Shown here: positions 11,430 to 21,915 of the stretch, piece after piece
Layout of the letters: each line of letters begins with the position of its first letter
How positions within the stretch are numbered: the first letter of the stretch is position 1
The notes under the pieces: model-generated
Seen by the model: the letters and a program-made list of their open reading frames with translations, nothing else
Database searches by the model: none
What the model was told of the DNA's origin: nothing
Program-made: the position numbers and the translations under genes
Source of the DNA: Rhynchospora pubera
Lineage: Eukaryota; Streptophyta; Magnoliopsida; Poales; Cyperaceae
Direction of reading: 5' to 3'
Length of the DNA stretch: 64,000 nt
Assembly (NCBI GenBank): GCA_028095005.1
Contig: JAMFTS010000080.1
Location: forward strand, 29,821-93,820

Positions 11430-12040
11430 GGGCAATGTCTGGCCTTCTTGTGAGAGTGGAATGGAATTTTACAACCTTCGGGACCTCTTGGGCGGTCTTC
11501 TTGTGAAAGTTGGTTCTTTTACAACCCTAGGGATCTCTTAGGCGGTCTTCTTAATAAGAGTTGGTTCTTTAACGACCCTAGGGACCATCTCGATCGGTCT
11601 TCTTAATAAGAGTCGGTTCTCGGGACCTCTTGGGCGGTCTTCTTGTGAGAACAAGGAGTTTACAACCTTCGGGACCATCTTGATCGGTCTTCTTGTGAAA
11701 ATTGGATCTTTTACAACCCTAAGGACCATCTTAATCGGTCTTCTTAATAAGAGTTGGTTCTTTTACGATCCTAGGGACCATCTTGATCGGTCTTCTTAAT
11801 AAGAGTCGGTTCTCGGGACCTCTTGGGCGGTCTTCTTGTGAGAACAAGGAGTTTTACAACCTTCGGGGCCTCTTGGGCGGCCTTTTTGTGAAAGTTGGTT
11901 CTTTTACAACCCTAGGAACCTCTTGGGCGGTCTTCTTAATAAGAGTTGGTTTTTTAGGACCCTAAGGACCATCTTGATCGGTCTTCTTAATAAGAGTCGG
12001 TTCTCGGGACCTCTTGGGCGGTCTTCTTGTGAGAACAAGC
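11430..12040. repeat. Minisatellite with higher-order period of about 192 bp
   Basis: The core CGGTCTTCTT recurs at 11,493, 11,543, 11,595, 11,635, 11,685, 11,736, 11,788, 11,828, 11,928, 11,979 and 12,019, with a variant CGGCCTTTTT at 11,878. The spacings cycle through about 50, 51-52, 52 and 40 bases, so a four-subunit block repeats with periods of 193 and 191. Subunits end either TTGTGAGAAC/TTGTGAAAG or TTAATAAGAG, and each position in the block keeps its own variant, as in higher-order satellite arrays. Short open frames here arise from the repeat and are not genes. Confidence 0.85.
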
Positions 12041-12660
12041 TTAGGTTTCAGTTTCGGCTTTAGTTTCATGGGTTTGACTTTGGTTTGAGTTTCATGTCTT
12101 CTGGCATTTGACTTTTGGCTTTGTGTTTTAGGTTTTATGGCTTTTTGGTTTTACAGCTGATGTTTGGGTTTGAGTTTCAATGGTTTGATTTAGGGTTTGA
12201 CTTTCATGTTTTCTGGCATTTGGCTTTTAACTAGTGTTTCAGGGCTTCTAACTTTTCGGATTTGAATTTTAGGATTTCTAGCTTTTAATTTTGGCGTTCC
12301 TAATCTCTGGATTTGAGTTTCAGGATTTTGGGTTTTAGGTTGAAGTCTCAGGGTTTTTGGCTTTTGGATTTAAGATTCAAGGATTTTAGCTTTTAATTTT
12401 GGAGTTTCTGATTTCTGGATTTGGATTTCAGGATCTTTGGCTTTTGAGTTGGAATTTCAGGGTTTTTAATTTTTGGATTTAGATTTCAGGGTTTCTATCT
12501 TTTTGGGTTTGGATTTCAGAGTTTCTAGCTTTTTGGATTTGAGTTTCAGAGTTTCTAGGTTTTTTTAATTTTAAGGTTTCTGACATTTGGGTTTGAGTTT
12601 CATGGCTTTTGGCTTTTAGGTCGAGGTTTCATGATTTTCGGCTTTTGGTTCAGGGTTTTA
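12040..12660. repeat. Degenerate TTTCAGGGTTT/GGCTTTTGG tandem region
   Basis: T- and G-rich sequence built from loosely repeated phrases such as GAGTTTCAGGGTTTCT and GGCTTTTGGATTT. One better-preserved pair, CTTCTGGCATTTGACTTTT near 12,095 and a variant near 12,207, lies about 111 bases apart. It continues directly from the minisatellite and probably arose by similar slippage or unequal exchange. Confidence 0.6.
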
Positions 12661-13430
12661 TTTCTTTTAGGTTTTTAATAACTTTTTTTTTATTCCTTTT
12701 AATTCTATTCTTTTATGTTTCTTTTATTATATTTTTGTTTATATGTTTTTTTATTCCTACTTTTAAAGATATGAATTTGAAAATATTTTATTTGGAAATA
12801 GTCTTTTGAAGTTCATTTTGTTTTATTCCCACTTGTGTTTTATCTATCTCATTTTTGAAATCCTTTTGATAAGGTAATTGATTGTGTTTGGTATTTTGTA
12901 TGACATTTATTATACTAAAATACTTTAAGAATTTCAAAATTCTCTAATTTAACATTTTTTTGTTATTTCGAAATATCCAAACGGCTAGGTGTTGAAACAT
13001 AAAAATATAAAATACTAAATTTATTTGAATATTGAGATTGCATAAGATGTTTGAGGCTATTTTGAGAAATTCTACCTTATTCCTTTTTAAATTCCTTTTT
13101 AATAAGTTTAAAATTTTACATAAATTTGGTTATGTTAAACTTTGAACCCTTAATTACTTGCAGAACCTTCAATTTTATTTATTACAAAAGTATTTCATCA
13201 TATTTACTGAACTTAATTTAGCAAGTTTAATATTTTTAGCTTTGGTTTCGGTACAGGAATTGAGTTTCAGAGATTTCATTTCAGTTTCATCTGAGCATTG
13301 TCAGGCGCTGGTATGAATGTTCCAAAAGAGTGAACCTAGGTGTCAAATGGTGGGCCAGATGTTAGTTTCGGCATTGGTAACAGTGAAGGGAAATAGAGAG
13401 CTGGTACATGGTTCTGGCAAGCAATCAGTA
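12660..13430. other. No gene seen
   Basis: T-rich and then mixed AT-rich sequence between two repeat zones. No open frame with recognisable content. Confidence 0.35.
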
Positions 13431-13441
13431 TCATTGATCAA

Positions 13442-13812
13442 GATGTCAGGTGTTGGTGAGTTTCATTTGGTGTCGGCGCAAAAGTTGGGTATTGAGTACC
13501 AGTAAGAGATAAAAACATGGGATAGGAACAACGGTAGTAGAGGGGCTGATGTAGGGATCGAGTATTGGTATAGCGTTGGAGACAAGTCTTTGTTTTATCA
13601 TTGGTATCGATGGGGAAATAAGGGGCACTGGTATCAATTCTGACATGATATCGGTACCAAGCAAGGGAAGTGAGGGACTGGTACACGTTTCTGACACGAT
13701 ATCGATACCCATGGATAGAGTCTCAGGTGTCGATGGGTTTTATTTGACATTGACGCAGAGTGTGGATTTAACATTTGACTCGGGTGAGTGCTAGATACCA
13801 GTAAGAGAATTG
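13442..13812. repeat. Two diverged direct repeats about 285-300 bp apart
   Basis: The phrase TCAGGTGTTGGTGAGTTTCA at 13,446 is matched by a variant TCAGGTGTCGATGGGTTTTA at 13,723, and both copies end with ACCAGTAAGAGA (about 13,498 and 13,798). Many GGTATCG/GGTACC motifs fill the space between. This is a decayed tandem duplication, not coding. Confidence 0.5.
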
Positions 13813-13869
13813 ATGCCAAGGCTTGAAGTGAGTTTAGGTTGGCAGTTGAGTTAAGTTAGTATCAGTAAA

Positions 13870-15360
13870 GCTTCCTTGATATCGGTACAAAAGTATTGGT
13901 ACAGAAAATATATGTACTACTTTTATTGAGTTACCTCTTTCCTATGCATACACTTATACAGCAGTATTATTCAGTTACCATCATATTAAGACCTTAACGT
14001 TTGAGCATTTTAACACATTACATTTGAGCACAGGTAACCATTGTATGCCTCTAAGACCATGCACCAATTAAGCTCGGCATATCATATTTTACGCACTGAC
14101 ACATCACTGATTAACATAATTAAACGTATACATTTATATTACCTCCAATAGAGTATTCATATTCTACTTTGTACATGCAACTTATAGAAAGAAAAGCTTA
14201 ATTCTATACTGATTTAAAGCATTTACAAGCTTATATTATGTCAAATTTCTGTTATACAAATTCTATTATTACATGCAATAAAGTCAAAATCTTCAAGTTT
14301 CTTGTAAGCACCTGTTGTCACAAAGAGAAAAGAAACTAGTCAGTAAAATGAAATTGAGTATAACAACATATATATATGTCACAGTGCATTTTGATACATA
14401 GAATGAAACATGCATCTTTACATTCTATTAATATTCAGGCTACCTATATACACATTCACTTTTATATATTTTTGACATATCATTTCTATTTTAAGGACAA
14501 CAACAGCACTTGATATTGAACATAGTTCACTGATCCTCACTCCTACAAGGCTGTTATCATAGAAGCTATCTTTCACATACAGGACTTATGTATTATACGC
14601 AAGTGTCAGTCTTAAAATAAAATGAAAGGGTAGATCGTGCAGTATACAAAGGTAGGTACATCTTAATATATACAAGGCAACACTAGTGCATTACTTCTGT
14701 TAATAAAGAAAGAAATAATTAGCTTACAGAAGATTATTGCACCATATTCCCAAAAAGCCCCTTACTATTTAGGTTTGTTTACTGTTTCAGATAAGGCAAA
14801 GCCTTTGATATAGAGAAAGGGGTCTCATATAGTCACACACACAATATACAAGCTATCCATAGCATTCTTAAAGCAGTTTTCACTATAGTCCAGAATTCTA
14901 TCATTTTGATACAAAAGGGTATAAATATACATTTATTGTTACTAAGTCCATTATAACTTACACAATTTATATCATTTTCAACAGGTCAGACTCGATTAAT
15001 GGGATGTCCTTTAGAATTCTGTCGAGTAGAGAATTTTGGAATATTTATCATAAGTACGTTGCACATCACATTTCACATTTAATCTTCAAACTTCTATTTA
15101 ATCTCCTAATTGACAAGACATTGCAGCATTCTTGGATTATTGTACATTTCTTAATAGGCAGAAGCAACCATGTAACCACACAAGTTATACAATCAAAGAA
15201 ACAAAAGAAGGGTCAAGCAATTAGATTAATAGAACAACCTGGAACATAATAACTTCTGAAATCTGATTGCTATGTGTTAAATTTATAATGCTTAGATTCT
15301 GACAAAATTTGGGCATAGCCTCCCCTTGATTTTGTCTTAATTTTATTTCTTGTTGCACCA
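13870..15360. other. No gene seen
   Basis: AT-rich intergenic sequence with no repeats longer than simple runs. The open frame at 15,004-15,249 has no recognisable domain. Confidence 0.35.
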
Positions 15361-15374
15361 TAATTTGACTTAAT

Positions 15375-15438
15375 GAGACGGCGTCTCAGTCAAACCATGG
15401 TGTTCTGCGATTTTCAAAGATAGAACGGCGTTCTATCT
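15375..15438. repeat. Two adjacent perfect palindromes
   Basis: GAGACG-G-CGTCTC occupies 15,375-15,387 and AGATAGAACG-G-CGTTCTATCT occupies 15,418-15,438. Both are perfect around a single central G and share the centre ACGGCGT. They lie 50 bases before a Helitron 3' end and could mark an older transposon terminus. Confidence 0.6.
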
Positions 15439-15487
15439 CGTTGTAAATGGTGAATAATGAGAACTTGGAACCAAGCTTAATGAACAA

Positions 15488-15516
15488 CTAGATGGGAAAA
15501 TCGAGCTTCGCTCGAT
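15488..15516 (-). mobile_element. Helitron 3' terminus, second copy
   Basis: On the minus strand, hairpin arms ATCGAGC/GCTCGAT (15,500-15,516) are followed by CTAG (15,491-15,488) and a T in the flank. The spacing from hairpin to CTAG equals that at 6465, so the two belong to one family. Confidence 0.65.
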
Positions 15517-15791
15517 ATATGAATATAAAATTTATAAAATGAAATAAATGATAAATTTGGGAAGTTTAGTGGGTGAAATTCTATTACAATAGTAAAGAAA
15601 ATAATATTAGTTGTTAGAGAAGTTGCCATCGTCATTCCCAAAATAGCCATAGTCTTCGAGTTCTATGTCGCTTGTAACCATTGAAATGTTGGATTATAAC
15701 GCCTGCAATCGTGGTGCATAGAAAAATTTAAGAGAATTGAAAGAAAATGTACCATGACTAATATGGAGGAAACGTAAGTACCTTATTATAG

Positions 15792-15823
15792 AAAGGGGAG
15801 CTCATCGAGCTTCTTCCCACGAT
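15792..15823 (-). mobile_element. Degenerate Helitron 3' terminus, third copy
   Basis: The sequence CATCGAGCTTC...CGATATATGAG matches the family's end, but the second hairpin arm is altered and the CTAG position reads CTTT on the minus strand. It lies only 300 bases inside the previous end, so one element is nested in, or abuts, another. Confidence 0.45.
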
Positions 15824-16141
15824 ATATGAGTTTTTAACAGTGGAATCTCCAATTTATTTTAACAAAAACATAATTCAATATAAAAGTTTGATAGGAGTTT
15901 TAAATTTTTATACTGGATTCTATTGCTCTAATAAGTTGCAAACACCATATATTGTGTTGAACTACTTAAATTTTACACGCACAAAATATATATCCTTATG
16001 TCAGTTTCAACCAAGATTTTTAGTAGTGAACTTAAATTGTCTATATAGCAGTCGATCCGTGAATATGAAGTTTCATATAATGCTTCAAATAGGATTTTAT
16101 AGACCATAAATATCAAATTTTCAGTTATGATCAGATAGTAC

Positions 16142-17135
16142 CTTTTGGATTATTATCAAGCTCTTCAATGCTATCATCTGCTACACATTCCTAAAAATTG
16201 TTTAATTACATCTATTTCAAATTGAAAAGATCGCTGCTGGTGGGCTTTAGTGCTTATTGGCACTGGCATGAGAGATCTGACAATATTATCTGATGGACTT
16301 GAACCTTAACTGACAAAGGATATCCAAAATAATCCCATTCTTTGTCCCTTATGTAATTACCAACATGGGATCGACCATTATGTGGATGAAGTCGGGTACT
16401 TGGGCTCCAATACTCCGCCTCTCACTGCTGCTTTTATTCTGCTGCAAATCATATAAAAAAAACCTTTTCAATCGTTCCTAGATTTAGGTTGGCATAATTT
16501 TTTTGTAAAATTTTTGAACCATAAATATGAAACAAAGGCAAAAAAAAAAAAAAATTCATGTTATTACTGCTGATTGTGTTCATGACAACAGGTGTGCGTC
16601 GAAGTTGAGCGAAATTTCAGTAAGGAGGGTGCAAATTGCCAATCAGACCTCACACGACCTTCATATATAGGTCGAAGCACAAATGATTTTTTTTTTTTAA
16701 AAAAAAACTCTAACTAAGTCAGAACCCAAATTGTGATGATTTTGTATCTTACCTTAAAAATTTGCAGCAGATGTAAACCAATTATAAACTCATAAGAAAT
16801 GATTTAGTATTTTATTCATAAGAAAAGTTAAGAAATGATAAAAAATCTAAAGCAACCAAGACCTTATATAAGCTTGAGTGACGTAAAACTTTTAACAGAA
16901 ATCATTAAAAGAATATATTTTTTTCGAAGGCTAATCATTAATAGAATATTAATGATACACAAACATAGGATGATGGTAGAATAATAGAGAAGCCTTCTGA
17001 AAGCCGCATAAGCTACTGCCTACTATTTTTAGAATTTATGCCCCAAGAAAGACTGTAGAGCTGTTACGGCTGCATTTGGCAGAAGATGAAATCGTCCCGA
17101 CACATATCAAAGAGTACCATATAGGGATCTACCTA
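16142..17135 (-). pseudogene. Possible exon scraps of a Helitron-borne gene
   Basis: Minus-strand pieces with AG/GT-like borders are seen near 16,190-16,142 (open, ECVADDSIEELDNNPK), 16,455-16,380 (QNKSSSERRSIGAQVP) and 17,135-17,045 (VDPYMVLFDMCRDDF). The last resembles in shape the terminal exon at 8,691-8,617 (VKTYMINFAGAD). By orientation they fit the putative Helitron starting at 15,488. No domain is identifiable and this is a weak call. Confidence 0.2.
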
Positions 17136-17149
17136 TGTTATTTAATCAC

Positions 17150-18950
17150 AAAAATGAAATAAATTCTGGATTTTCCAAGTGAACCACGATGTCTGTGATA
17201 GAGTGAACGAAAGAAACAAATTTACTTACCTTGCAGTTGATATCCAATATATATTTCCCGTATGTATTAAGCTAACCATTTTACATTTAACTTGTTGTTT
17301 CAAGCCTCCATTTAATTATGAATCTATGTCTTGACTATTCAATCATTTTTTTTTAATTTCCTTATTACCATATGGAGAGATCTTCTAAAATGACCAAAAG
17401 ACATGAAATTCGAAATATAAATTCTTACCTTAAAATGTACCAAATCATAATTAAATTAGTTATGTACCTTGCTGAGATGGTATGATTCTTGAGAAAGTGT
17501 TCTTCCTTGATCAGTTTGATTTAGACTGGCCAAATGTAAACCAATTATAAACTCAGCTAGTATATATTACATGGTAGTTTCATGAAAAATGCTGTTTTGA
17601 TTCAGAAAATAGTTCTATTTTAAAAGAGTATACCATACTTGCATTTTAATTAGAATAGAATTCTCTAAAATAACCAATATATTGATCTTAATGAAATATA
17701 AAATATAATATATAAAAACTTGTCATGAACGCAATAGGATTTAATATGCATACCCACACTAAGCAATACTGGCAAACAGAGTAGCAGTTCTATTTTGCCT
17801 TACATTTCTTTGTAGCTATAGTACCATAGCTTGATATGGATTTTACTAAATTATCAGGCAGGTACATATCATTACCAATATGGCGGGTAAACACCATAAA
17901 AAATTTATATTTATACCAAGTTAGTGGCCTCTTTTTTTAATCTTGTGAAACATATGCAACTGAATTTCATAAAATGGTTTTGGTTTCAGTAAATGATAAT
18001 AATATTTCATATAAAATATAGAGAGTAATTACACACGACCATGCAAAAGTATACCCTTGGCAATTAAATTTCAGAACCATTTTAATTCATACGTGATATA
18101 CCGAATTTTATTGTTGATACAAAATTACCATAATGAAATTTAACAAATAACATCTAGTATTGTTAAGTAGCACCTCAAGTAATATTGCATGCTTAGCTTA
18201 CCAACTTCATATCTATCTTTTTTTCTTTTTAAAAATTTCCTTTCTGTGATTATTCTTGATTGGAGTAACACAATGAATCATCAATTAAACCAAACATGGT
18301 ACAATAATACTGTTAAAAAATTCAAGTAGAAGAAGGGAGACAACTTGCGAGACAATAGCCTACACAGAGTCAAAATCCTACATCAATCTTACTTGTGTAT
18401 CTTTCTTTCTATCGATGCCCTTCATTCAGTTTTGAATTGCCTCAACCCAAAAAAACAACATCTTTGTCTTTTATCGTCTTGCACTCCACAAATTTTCCAA
18501 AATTGAGTTATTTTGTCAAATTTTGTATTAATCAATGTTCTATAAACAATAGTAGATCAAATCAAAGGTATTTAGAAACAACAATTGAGAACTTTTCCAT
18601 CAACCTGTTTGATGCTATTAGCATAAGGGTATCGAAGGGCTAGTGTACAACAATCAGCAAAAGGCACCTAAAAAAAGTAGCTCCAAATAATAAACCGAAG
18701 TTGGTAAGCTAATAGATCAGCAATACTGTCCTCATCATTGCCTGAACAAATAAAAGAAATGAATTTAAAAATAAATATAAGGAATAATATGATTCAAACT
18801 GAATTAAGAAAATGAGACATAATTTGAAAAAGAAAAGAAGAAGATGGAGTAACACCTGAAAATATACCTAAGATAATATGAGAACTTGTGTAGCATGTTT
18901 GTATCTGCAGAAAGAAATATATATAGATGAGAAAAGTTGTGTAACCCGAT
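17150..18950. other. No gene seen
   Basis: AT-rich sequence with short open frames only. It is probably Helitron interior by position. Confidence 0.3.
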
Positions 18951-18960
18951 TGAAGTGAAA

Positions 18961-19238
18961 TGACTGTTAGATTTCCAGAAGCATTAACTATAGAGCATTT
19001 ATTTATAAAAATCACAATGAAAATAATAAAGATTAGATAACGTCTCTTATAATTCTAAAAATCATTTAATTACCAATAAAGAAAGAGAATGCAAAAGTAT
19101 AATAGTGATATGACTGTTAGATTTCTAGAAGCATTATTATAGAGCATTTTTTATAAAAATCACAATGGAAATAATAAAGATTATATAACGTCTCATAGAA
19201 TTCTAAAAATCATTTAATTACCAGTAAAGAAAGAGAAT
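18961..19238. repeat. Tandem duplication, period 150 bp
   Basis: TGACTGTTAGATTT starts at 18,961 and again at 19,111. The two units stay alignable for about 130 bases with only a few changes (a short deletion near AGCATT, single substitutions elsewhere). A recent local duplication within AT-rich DNA. Confidence 0.8.
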
Positions 19239-19239
19239 G

Positions 19240-20280
19240 TAACATGACACAAAACAATTAATAGCTTTCCCCTCTCATTCACAAATACAATATACTTTAT
19301 TACTTACTATTATTTAGTCATGATATTTTTACGAATTTCTTGATAAATTGGTAACAAAGCAATAAATTCCCTCTAAGAGAAAATAAAAATACACAACACA
19401 CATAACAATAACAAAATAAATAAAAGAAAAAAATAACATATAGAATATGTAACGCTGCAATGAAAAAAAAAATAAAGAGAACGTAAGTGGGGAAAAACCA
19501 TAAAATTAAACAAATCAGAATTCTAATAAATATGAACTAATCTAATAGAACCGATACAACCAATCAGCCATTGAAATCGAAATTGAAATGGAACTCGAAT
19601 TTGAAATCAAAGTTGAAATTGAAATATAAATTGCAAATAATGACTATAGCAACTCGAATAAGCAAATCAGAACTATAAATTAATTCACTATTAAAAAAAA
19701 CTAATTTTATTTTTAAAATAACAACTCGAAAAGAGTCGTACAGTTTTATGAAAGGAGCGATGGATTATGGTCGATTAAATGGGAAGAAGAAGTCGGCTCA
19801 ATCGATCCTTGTATGTGCTTCCATCTCCGACCACCTTAATTTCATCTGTTCCAGGCGGTGGTGACTGTTTCTCATTCTATTTCTTTTGCGCTAGGGTTTC
19901 TCTCTTTCTCTTTCACATCACCGTCACCTCTATGGCTTTGGCCGAGAGGAAGTGGCGGAGGGGGAAGTGACAGCGGAGAAGAGAGGAGAAATGTTGGTGG
20001 AGCCGGGGTCCTTAGGTGGGGCGAATGAGAAAGAAGTGAGAAGGAGAAAGGGCTAAAAGAGAGAGAGAAGTGGGTGAGCGGTTTGAACAAAACAAAGGAA
20101 TCATTGCCGGATTGAACTGATTTAAGCATTGCCTTTAAAGCGCATCATGTTGAAACGGGTCATTTAATCTCTTTTATTCCTGGCAATACAATTTGCTACA
20201 AAGTTTCTGTATCAAAAAAAATATAAAATGATTAACACCATAAAATAATTAGCTGCCGTGTCGAGTTGTGATTAGAATTT
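19240..20280. other. AT-rich, then a GA-rich patch at 19.77-20.1 kb
   Basis: The segment 19,779-20,100 is GC-richer and purine-rich on the plus strand, with overlapping open frames on both strands and no domain. It could be a degraded first exon or leader of a Helitron gene. No confident gene. Confidence 0.3.
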
Positions 20281-20287
20281 GCTGAGT

Positions 20288-20322
20288 GGACTCCCACGGG
20301 TTTTTATTTATAATACTGATGA
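20288..20322 (-). mobile_element. Putative Helitron 5' terminus, copy a
   Basis: On the minus strand the sequence starts TCATCAGTATTATAAATAA and continues to GTGGGAGTCC. An almost identical 35-base stretch occurs at 21,474-21,508, and the two diverge abruptly outside the TC end. Helitrons begin with TC and end with hairpin-CTAG, and two 3' ends of matching orientation lie at 15,488 and 15,792. This is inference from copy structure; no autonomous reference was available. Confidence 0.4.
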
Positions 20323-20612
20323 TGATATCCATTTCATACTTTTCTATTAAACTCAAAAAAAAAAAATTTCATACTTTTGTACAGACTGCTCACATTCAAT
20401 GCCTCTGAGTTCCATTTTACTTAATTTAAACAACATGCCACAATAACTGAACCAATTGTATTTTGTGTCCATTCTAATAAAGCTTCAATTATACTTTGGC
20501 TTATCCAGACTTGAACATAATCGGCCTCAATAGTGCTTTAATCACTTCTTGAATCTAGTAAAGAGGATAAAGCAAATTTGATTTCAAGATTGAGAGGTCC
20601 GACGCAATTTCA

Positions 20613-20680
20613 CAGTCAATTGCATTTTTTTTTTTTTCGAAACCTTAACAGTAGCTGTTAAGCAGTCAATTGCATTTTTA
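20613..20680 (-). mobile_element. Tiny truncated retroposon with 17-bp target duplication
   Basis: CAGTCAATTGCATTTTT occurs at 20,613-20,629 and 20,663-20,679. Between the copies lie a T run and about 25 bases reading CGAAACCTTAACAGTAGC onward. Seen on the minus strand this is a short 3' tail, a poly-A run and a 12-17-base duplication, the signature of a severely 5'-truncated SINE or LINE insertion. Confidence 0.55.
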
Positions 20681-20999
20681 ATTCAATAGAATCGGACAAA
20701 ATTACGTTCAAACACCATGATCATCAAGATACATCAATTAAATCATCAATTAAATCTATTCTCCACCTAAAATCTCGAGTCTATGTATGAGAATCAAGAA
20801 AGCAAAAGACTTAATCTGATCGGCGAACAACACAGCCTTATCGAAAAAGAGTGAATCCAGAAAACAAGAAATTGCAAAATCAACACAGAATCGACCAATT
20901 TCTTTGCACAATCATCATCAAGATACATCAGGTTTGGAGTTTATTACCTTTCTTGTGTTAGTTTCGAATACAATTGCTTTTCCCTTTCTTCTAACGCAA

Positions 21000-21470
21000 G
21001 AACAGCACTCAAGCTTCTCTCTCTCACCTATTACAAGTAGCTAACCTAACTCTTTGTCTCTCTCTAACTTGCAATGTCTTGTCCGATTGTCGATCGCCTG
21101 AGCTTCTCCACGCCGATCTCAGCTCCGATCCTTCTTCAATTTTTCCAATTTCTCCTCTCGAGCTTCTCGCTCCCTTCTCCCCGAAAGACCCCAATTCGTT
21201 CTCCCCCTTTTTTTTTTCTTTAGGAAGCTCCCCTCCATCTTCACCTGCTCTTGGTTCACCGTGAGCCAATGATTTTATCCATTGATTTTGACCTGTCGGT
21301 TCGTGCTCCAAGTCCATTCGGATCACATCCAGCGCCTCCCTTCTCTCCATTTTCTTCTTGATTTAGGTGCCTCCATTTATCCATTTAAATTGGATTTTCA
21401 AGGTTGCTATTTCTCCGATCGCGAAAATTTAGCGTCAAACACCATGTCGAGTCCGTATTAAACTTTCCTG
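21000..21470. other. CT-rich, GC-richer patch
   Basis: Resembles a gene leader (CTCTCTC runs, TTCTCC motifs). Open frames exist on both strands but lack any domain. It probably belongs to the Helitron 5' region. Confidence 0.3.
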
Positions 21471-21473
21471 CAC

Positions 21474-21508
21474 GGACTCCCACGGATTTTTATTTATAAT
21501 ACTGATGA
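21474..21508 (-). mobile_element. Putative Helitron 5' terminus, copy b
   Basis: Second copy of the stretch at 20,288-20,322 (one substitution). If it pairs with the CTAG end at 15,488, the outer element would be about 6.0 kb, with the inner one (15,792-20,322) about 4.5 kb. The pairing is a hypothesis. Confidence 0.4.
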
Positions 21509-21915
21509 AGGATATATATATATAACGAGATGTTAAAATTTAAAAAGAAATGAAAAGGCAATCATGTACGATAAAAAAATATATTTTTTTAAACTTGTCT
21601 GTTTTTGTTTACGTTAACGTTGTTTGGTATTACCATTAGCACCGTTTAGGTTAAAAATTTTAATTTTTTTTAGCTGTAAATAGCAGTATATTTTAAATTT
21701 GTTTTAGTTTATTTTTCAATAGATATTTTATTTTAAATTTTAACTGGCAAACTTGCACACCCAATGTGTGAGCAAAATTTTAATAAATTAAAGAATCGTC
21801 AAAACAGAATTTATGACACAATTTTGCAAAATATCTAATTTTCCAAATCAAATTGCCTCGTTTTTTATAATTTTTTATTTTATCTTCTTCACGATTGATT
21901 CAGGTTGACTTAAAA

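Noticed and set aside
11538..11965. Open frames within the minisatellite
   Set aside because: They are products of the repeat unit being open in one frame; no non-repeat protein sequence is present.
19779..20129. Gene starting in the GA-rich patch at 19.8-20.1 kb
   Set aside because: Overlapping low-complexity frames on both strands, no splice-linked continuation and no recognisable domain.
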